Below, in pieces: positions 61,646-64,000 of a stretch of 64,000 nt of DNA. This DNA comes from Mesorhizobium sp. CU3 (GTDB lineage Bacteria; Pseudomonadota; Alphaproteobacteria; Rhizobiales; Rhizobiaceae). The DNA lies in NCBI RefSeq assembly GCF_006442965.1, contig NZ_VFWX01000003.1, positions 186,001-250,000 on the forward strand, written 5' to 3'. The notes beneath the pieces are model-generated. The model did not search any database and had not been told where the DNA came from. It saw only the letters and a program-made list of their open reading frames with translations. The first letter of the stretch is position 1. Every line of letters begins with the position of its first letter. A program made the translations under genes and the position numbers.

Positions 61646-62671
61646 ATGAAAGCGGCAGTTTGTCTTGCACCCGGCAGGCTTGTTCTCGAAGAACTGCCTC
61701 TGCCCGGTCCGCCGCCACCCGGCTGGGCCTTGCTCGGCGTGAGCCATGTCGGCATCTGCGGAACCGACTATCACATCTTCGATGGCAAGCATCCATTCTT
61801 GGAATACCCTCGCGTGATGGGCCACGAGTTTTCCGGCGTCATCATGGCGGCCGGCGAAGGCGTCGAATTTGCAGCCGGCCAGCCGGTCATCGTCAACCCC
61901 TATTTGTCCTGCGGCCGCTGCATAGCCTGCCGTGAGTGCAAGCCGAACTGCTGCGTGGCTATCGAGGTTCTTGGCGTCCACCGCGACGGGGCCATGTGCG
62001 AGCAGATTCTGGTTCCCGCCAGCAACCTCTACCCCATTCATGGACTGTCCTTGCGCGACGCCGCGGCCGTCGAATTCCTTGCCATAGGCGCACATGCCGT
62101 GCGCCGCTCCATGGCCGGCAAGGGAAAGCGGAGCCTGGTCATCGGTGCGGGACCTATCGGCCTCGGCACCGCGCTGTTTGCCCGGATAGCAGGCCAGGAT
62201 GTCGCGCTCCTTGACGTCGACCGCGAAAGACTGGACTTCGCCGCGCGCTCTCTCGGACTTGCCGTCATCGACGGCTCTTCGAAAGAAGTCGCTGAGGCAT
62301 TGCGGATCCGCTCGAGCGGCGAGAACTTCGACGTCGTCTTCGACGCCACCGGAAACAGGGCGTCCATCCAGGCCGCCTTCGCGCATGTCGCGCATGGCGG
62401 CGCGCTGGTCATGGTCAGTGTCGTAAAGGACGACATCACCTTCTCGGATCCCGAATTTCACAAGCGCGAGATGACGCTGATCGGCAGCCGCAACGCCGTC
62501 AACGCCGATTTCGATCAAGTCGTCGCGTCGATCAGGGACGGCGCCATACCGATCACGAAGTTGGTGACGCACAGCACGACGCTCGCCCGCAGTCCACGTG
62601 ACATCGCCCACTGGTCACGCGAGAAGACCGGCTTAATCAAAGCCGTCATCGAAATCCAAAGGCACGCCTGA
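61646..62671 (+). CDS. Zinc-dependent sugar-alcohol dehydrogenase
   Basis: The 341-residue medium-chain dehydrogenase has the catalytic Zn ligands CGTDYH (about 38) and GHEF (about 60), the structural Zn cluster CGRCIACRECKPNC (about 90-105), and the NAD-binding VIGAGPIGLGTALFA (about 168) with LLDVDRERLDFAA. It likely oxidises a polyol or aldonate arising from the adjacent importers. It starts at ATG 61646 after AAGAGGAG. It probably has its own promoter or reads through the preceding terminator. Confidence 0.92.
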   Translation: MKAAVCLAPGRLVLEELPLPGPPPPGWALLGVSHVGICGTDYHIFDGKHPFLEYPRVMGHEFSGVIMAAGEGVEFAAGQPVIVNPYLSCGRCIACRECKPNCCVAIEVLGVHRDGAMCEQILVPASNLYPIHGLSLRDAAAVEFLAIGAHAVRRSMAGKGKRSLVIGAGPIGLGTALFARIAGQDVALLDVDRERLDFAARSLGLAVIDGSSKEVAEALRIRSSGENFDVVFDATGNRASIQAAFAHVAHGGALVMVSVVKDDITFSDPEFHKREMTLIGSRNAVNADFDQVVASIRDGAIPITKLVTHSTTLARSPRDIAHWSREKTGLIKAVIEIQRHA

Positions 62672-62824
62672 TGAGTGGGATGCAGGCGACCATTCCAGTC
62701 GTCAGCGACGCTCTCCGCCCGGCGATTTGGATCGAAGGCGAAGAGCGTCTCGATGCGATAGGACTGTACCTGGATTGGTGAGCGGCAAGAATTAGGCTCG
62801 CTCCAGGTACTCGCCGCCTCCTTT

Positions 62825-63418
62825 CTAGCCGTGCCGGATTTCCGTGCCGAGCACTTTCAGGCACTCCCGGATGAATGCGGCAAGGGCCGTCCAGCCTTTC
62901 GCCGACACCATCGTGCCGTCGACATAGGCCTCCGTCGGCGACAGGTCGATATAGGTGCCGCCCGCCAGCGTCACTTCCGGCTCACAAGCGCCCAGCGCAC
63001 CGACCTTCTTGCCGCGCACCACGCCGTCCACGGCTACCAGAATCTGCACGCCGTGGCAGATCGTGAAGATCGGCTTCTTGGTCTCGTGGAAATGGCGCAC
63101 CATCGCCTGGATGCGCTTGTCGGTGCGGATGTATTCCGGTCCGCGGCCGCCGGCGCAATAGACGGCGTCGTACTGGTCGAGCTGCTTCTCCGCATCGGCG
63201 AACGTCTTGTTGATCAGGGCGTAGTGACCGAGCTTCTCGGTGTAGGTCTGGTCGCCCTCGAAGTCGTGTAGCGAGGTTTTGATCACGTCGCCGGCATTCT
63301 TGTCGGGGCAGACCACATGGACGGTGTGGCCGACGGCCTCCATCGCCTGCTGATAGACAAAGATCTCGTATTCCTCGGTGAACTCACCGGTCAGCATTAG
63401 TATTTTCTTGGCTGGCAT
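62825..63418 (-). CDS. DJ-1/PfpI family protein
   Basis: The 197-residue protein has the DJ-1 fold with the nucleophilic-elbow Cys in PIFTICHGVQ (about 110-120), a conserved Glu in MLTGEFTEEYE (N-terminal) and the VYCAGGRGPEYIR segment. Members act as glyoxalases, chaperone-like proteins or, in catabolic clusters, as isomerase-like enzymes; the specific reaction is unknown. AAAGGACAAG precedes its ATG. It follows the partial binding-protein gene on the same strand after a hairpin. Confidence 0.88.
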   Translation of the reverse strand: MPAKKILMLTGEFTEEYEIFVYQQAMEAVGHTVHVVCPDKNAGDVIKTSLHDFEGDQTYTEKLGHYALINKTFADAEKQLDQYDAVYCAGGRGPEYIRTDKRIQAMVRHFHETKKPIFTICHGVQILVAVDGVVRGKKVGALGACEPEVTLAGGTYIDLSPTEAYVDGTMVSAKGWTALAAFIRECLKVLGTEIRHG

Positions 63419-63440
63419 GACTTGTCCTTTCGATTGAGAT

Positions 63441-63464
63441 GGCGAGGCGTGAGCACGCCTCGCC
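63441..63464 (-). terminator. Hairpin between two minus-strand genes
   Basis: GGCGAGGCGTG (63441-63451) and CACGCCTCGCC (63454-63464) form a perfect 11-bp stem with a 2-base loop. It lies about 20 bases downstream of the binding-protein stop (minus strand) and about 23 upstream of the DJ-1 gene start, so it would reduce transcription of the latter. Confidence 0.6.
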
Positions 63465-63484
63465 AGTTGTTTCGATGGCGGTTC

Positions 63485-64000
63485 TCAGAACGGAGAATCG
63501 GGGAAGTAGTATTCCTTGGCGTTGGCCTGTGTGATCAGCGGCGCGTCGAGCTTGACGTGGCCGCGGACAGGCGCCTGGCCAATCAGGTTCGCCACCGTCA
63601 TGTAGATGGCGGTCTTGATCATCGAAGGCGGGTAAGGCGTCTCGACCGGCGTCATGGCGTCGCCGTCGATCACCTTCTTGACGATGTCCTTCATGCCGTT
63701 GCCACCGAGCGCCAGCTTGATGTCGGTGCGGCCCGACTGCTTGACCGCCTCGAGCACACCAAGAAGCATGTCGTCGTCATTGGCCCAGACAGCATCGATG
63801 TGCGGATACTTGGCGAGGTAATCCTGCATCAGCTTGAAAGCCTCATCGCTGTTCCAATGGGCGTACTGGATGTCCAGTACCTTGATGCCGGTGCCCTTGA
63901 TCGTGTCCTGGAAGCCCTTGATGCGCTCATCGTCGATCACGGTCGGAATGCCGCGCAGCACGACAACGTCGCCCTTGCCGCCAAGCTTGTCGATCATGAA
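63485..64000 (-). CDS. Periplasmic sugar-binding protein, C-terminal part (cut by window end)
   Basis: The stop is at 63485-63487 and the frame is open to the end of the window, giving at least 171 C-terminal residues. The sequence is of the sugar-binding Peripla_BP_4 type: VVVLRGIPTVIDDERIKGFQ, YLAKYPHIDAVWANDDDMLL and LALGGNGMKDIVKKVIDGDA. Its permease and ATPase genes are presumably to the right, outside the window. It would be the third solute-binding protein of the catabolic region. Confidence 0.88.
   Translation of the reverse strand, partial: FMIDKLGGKGDVVVLRGIPTVIDDERIKGFQDTIKGTGIKVLDIQYAHWNSDEAFKLMQDYLAKYPHIDAVWANDDDMLLGVLEAVKQSGRTDIKLALGGNGMKDIVKKVIDGDAMTPVETPYPPSMIKTAIYMTVANLIGQAPVRGHVKLDAPLITQANAKEYYFPDSPF

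Noticed and set aside
62672..62824. Short frame starting at 62671 (about 36 codons) after the dehydrogenase gene
   Set aside because: It lacks a ribosome-binding sequence independent of the overlap and has no recognisable family; not supported as a gene.
1..64000. CRISPR arrays, rRNA or intact insertion sequences
   Set aside because: No regularly spaced repeats, rRNA-like conserved blocks, or transposase frames with DDE motifs were recognised on either strand.

Overview
The window reads as chromosomal DNA of an alphaproteobacterium of the order Rhizobiales, most likely a Mesorhizobium-like organism. This is inferred from the high GC content, two rhizobial-type palindromic repeats near the left end, the trbBCDEJ-K-LFGI arrangement ending in a DUF2274 gene, and the many solute-binding-protein-dependent ABC importers. 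No tRNA, rRNA, CRISPR array or intact transposase was seen.

Positions 1-7643 look like conserved housekeeping DNA: the tail of a DUF3299 gene, an Lrp/AsnC regulator, a uracil-DNA glycosylase-family protein, a glutathione S-transferase, a membrane-anchored thermonuclease, a sensor kinase, cobT, a DUF1289 protein, a retropepsin-like protease and dusA. A tyrosine integrase (7759-8820) lies against the 5' end of dusA, a known integration target. From there to about 45908 the DNA has accessory character. It mixes intact genes (FAD oxidoreductase, catalase, GGDEF/EAL protein, stress-type small proteins, a BacA/SbmA-like ABC protein) with decayed ones (ATP-dependent DNA ligase, autotransporter barrel, alpha/beta hydrolase, Ku, SDR dehydrogenase).

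Two coherent blocks sit inside that accessory stretch. The first is a signalling block (20631-28199): a GAF/PAS hybrid kinase, a CHASE3-like kinase, a stand-alone receiver, a receiver fused to an HWE/HisKA_2-type kinase, and an orphan sugar-type binding protein. The second is a complete Trb-type mating-pair-formation operon on the minus strand (40238 down to 30614), with tightly overlapping genes but no coupling protein or relaxase beside it in this window.

From 45909 to the right end lies an intact sugar-acid catabolic region. A FCD-type GntR regulator separates a leftward operon (three enolase-superfamily enzymes plus a NIPSNAP protein) from a rightward operon (binding protein, two permeases, MalK-like ATPase, a fourth enolase-superfamily dehydratase and an RraA/aldolase-like protein). 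Next come an unusual GntR regulator with two DNA-binding domains, facing a Frc/ribose-type ABC importer and a zinc dehydrogenase, then a DJ-1/PfpI protein and the end of another binding-protein gene. Together these suggest import, dehydration, aldol cleavage and oxidation of one or more acid sugars whose identity cannot be read from sequence alone.
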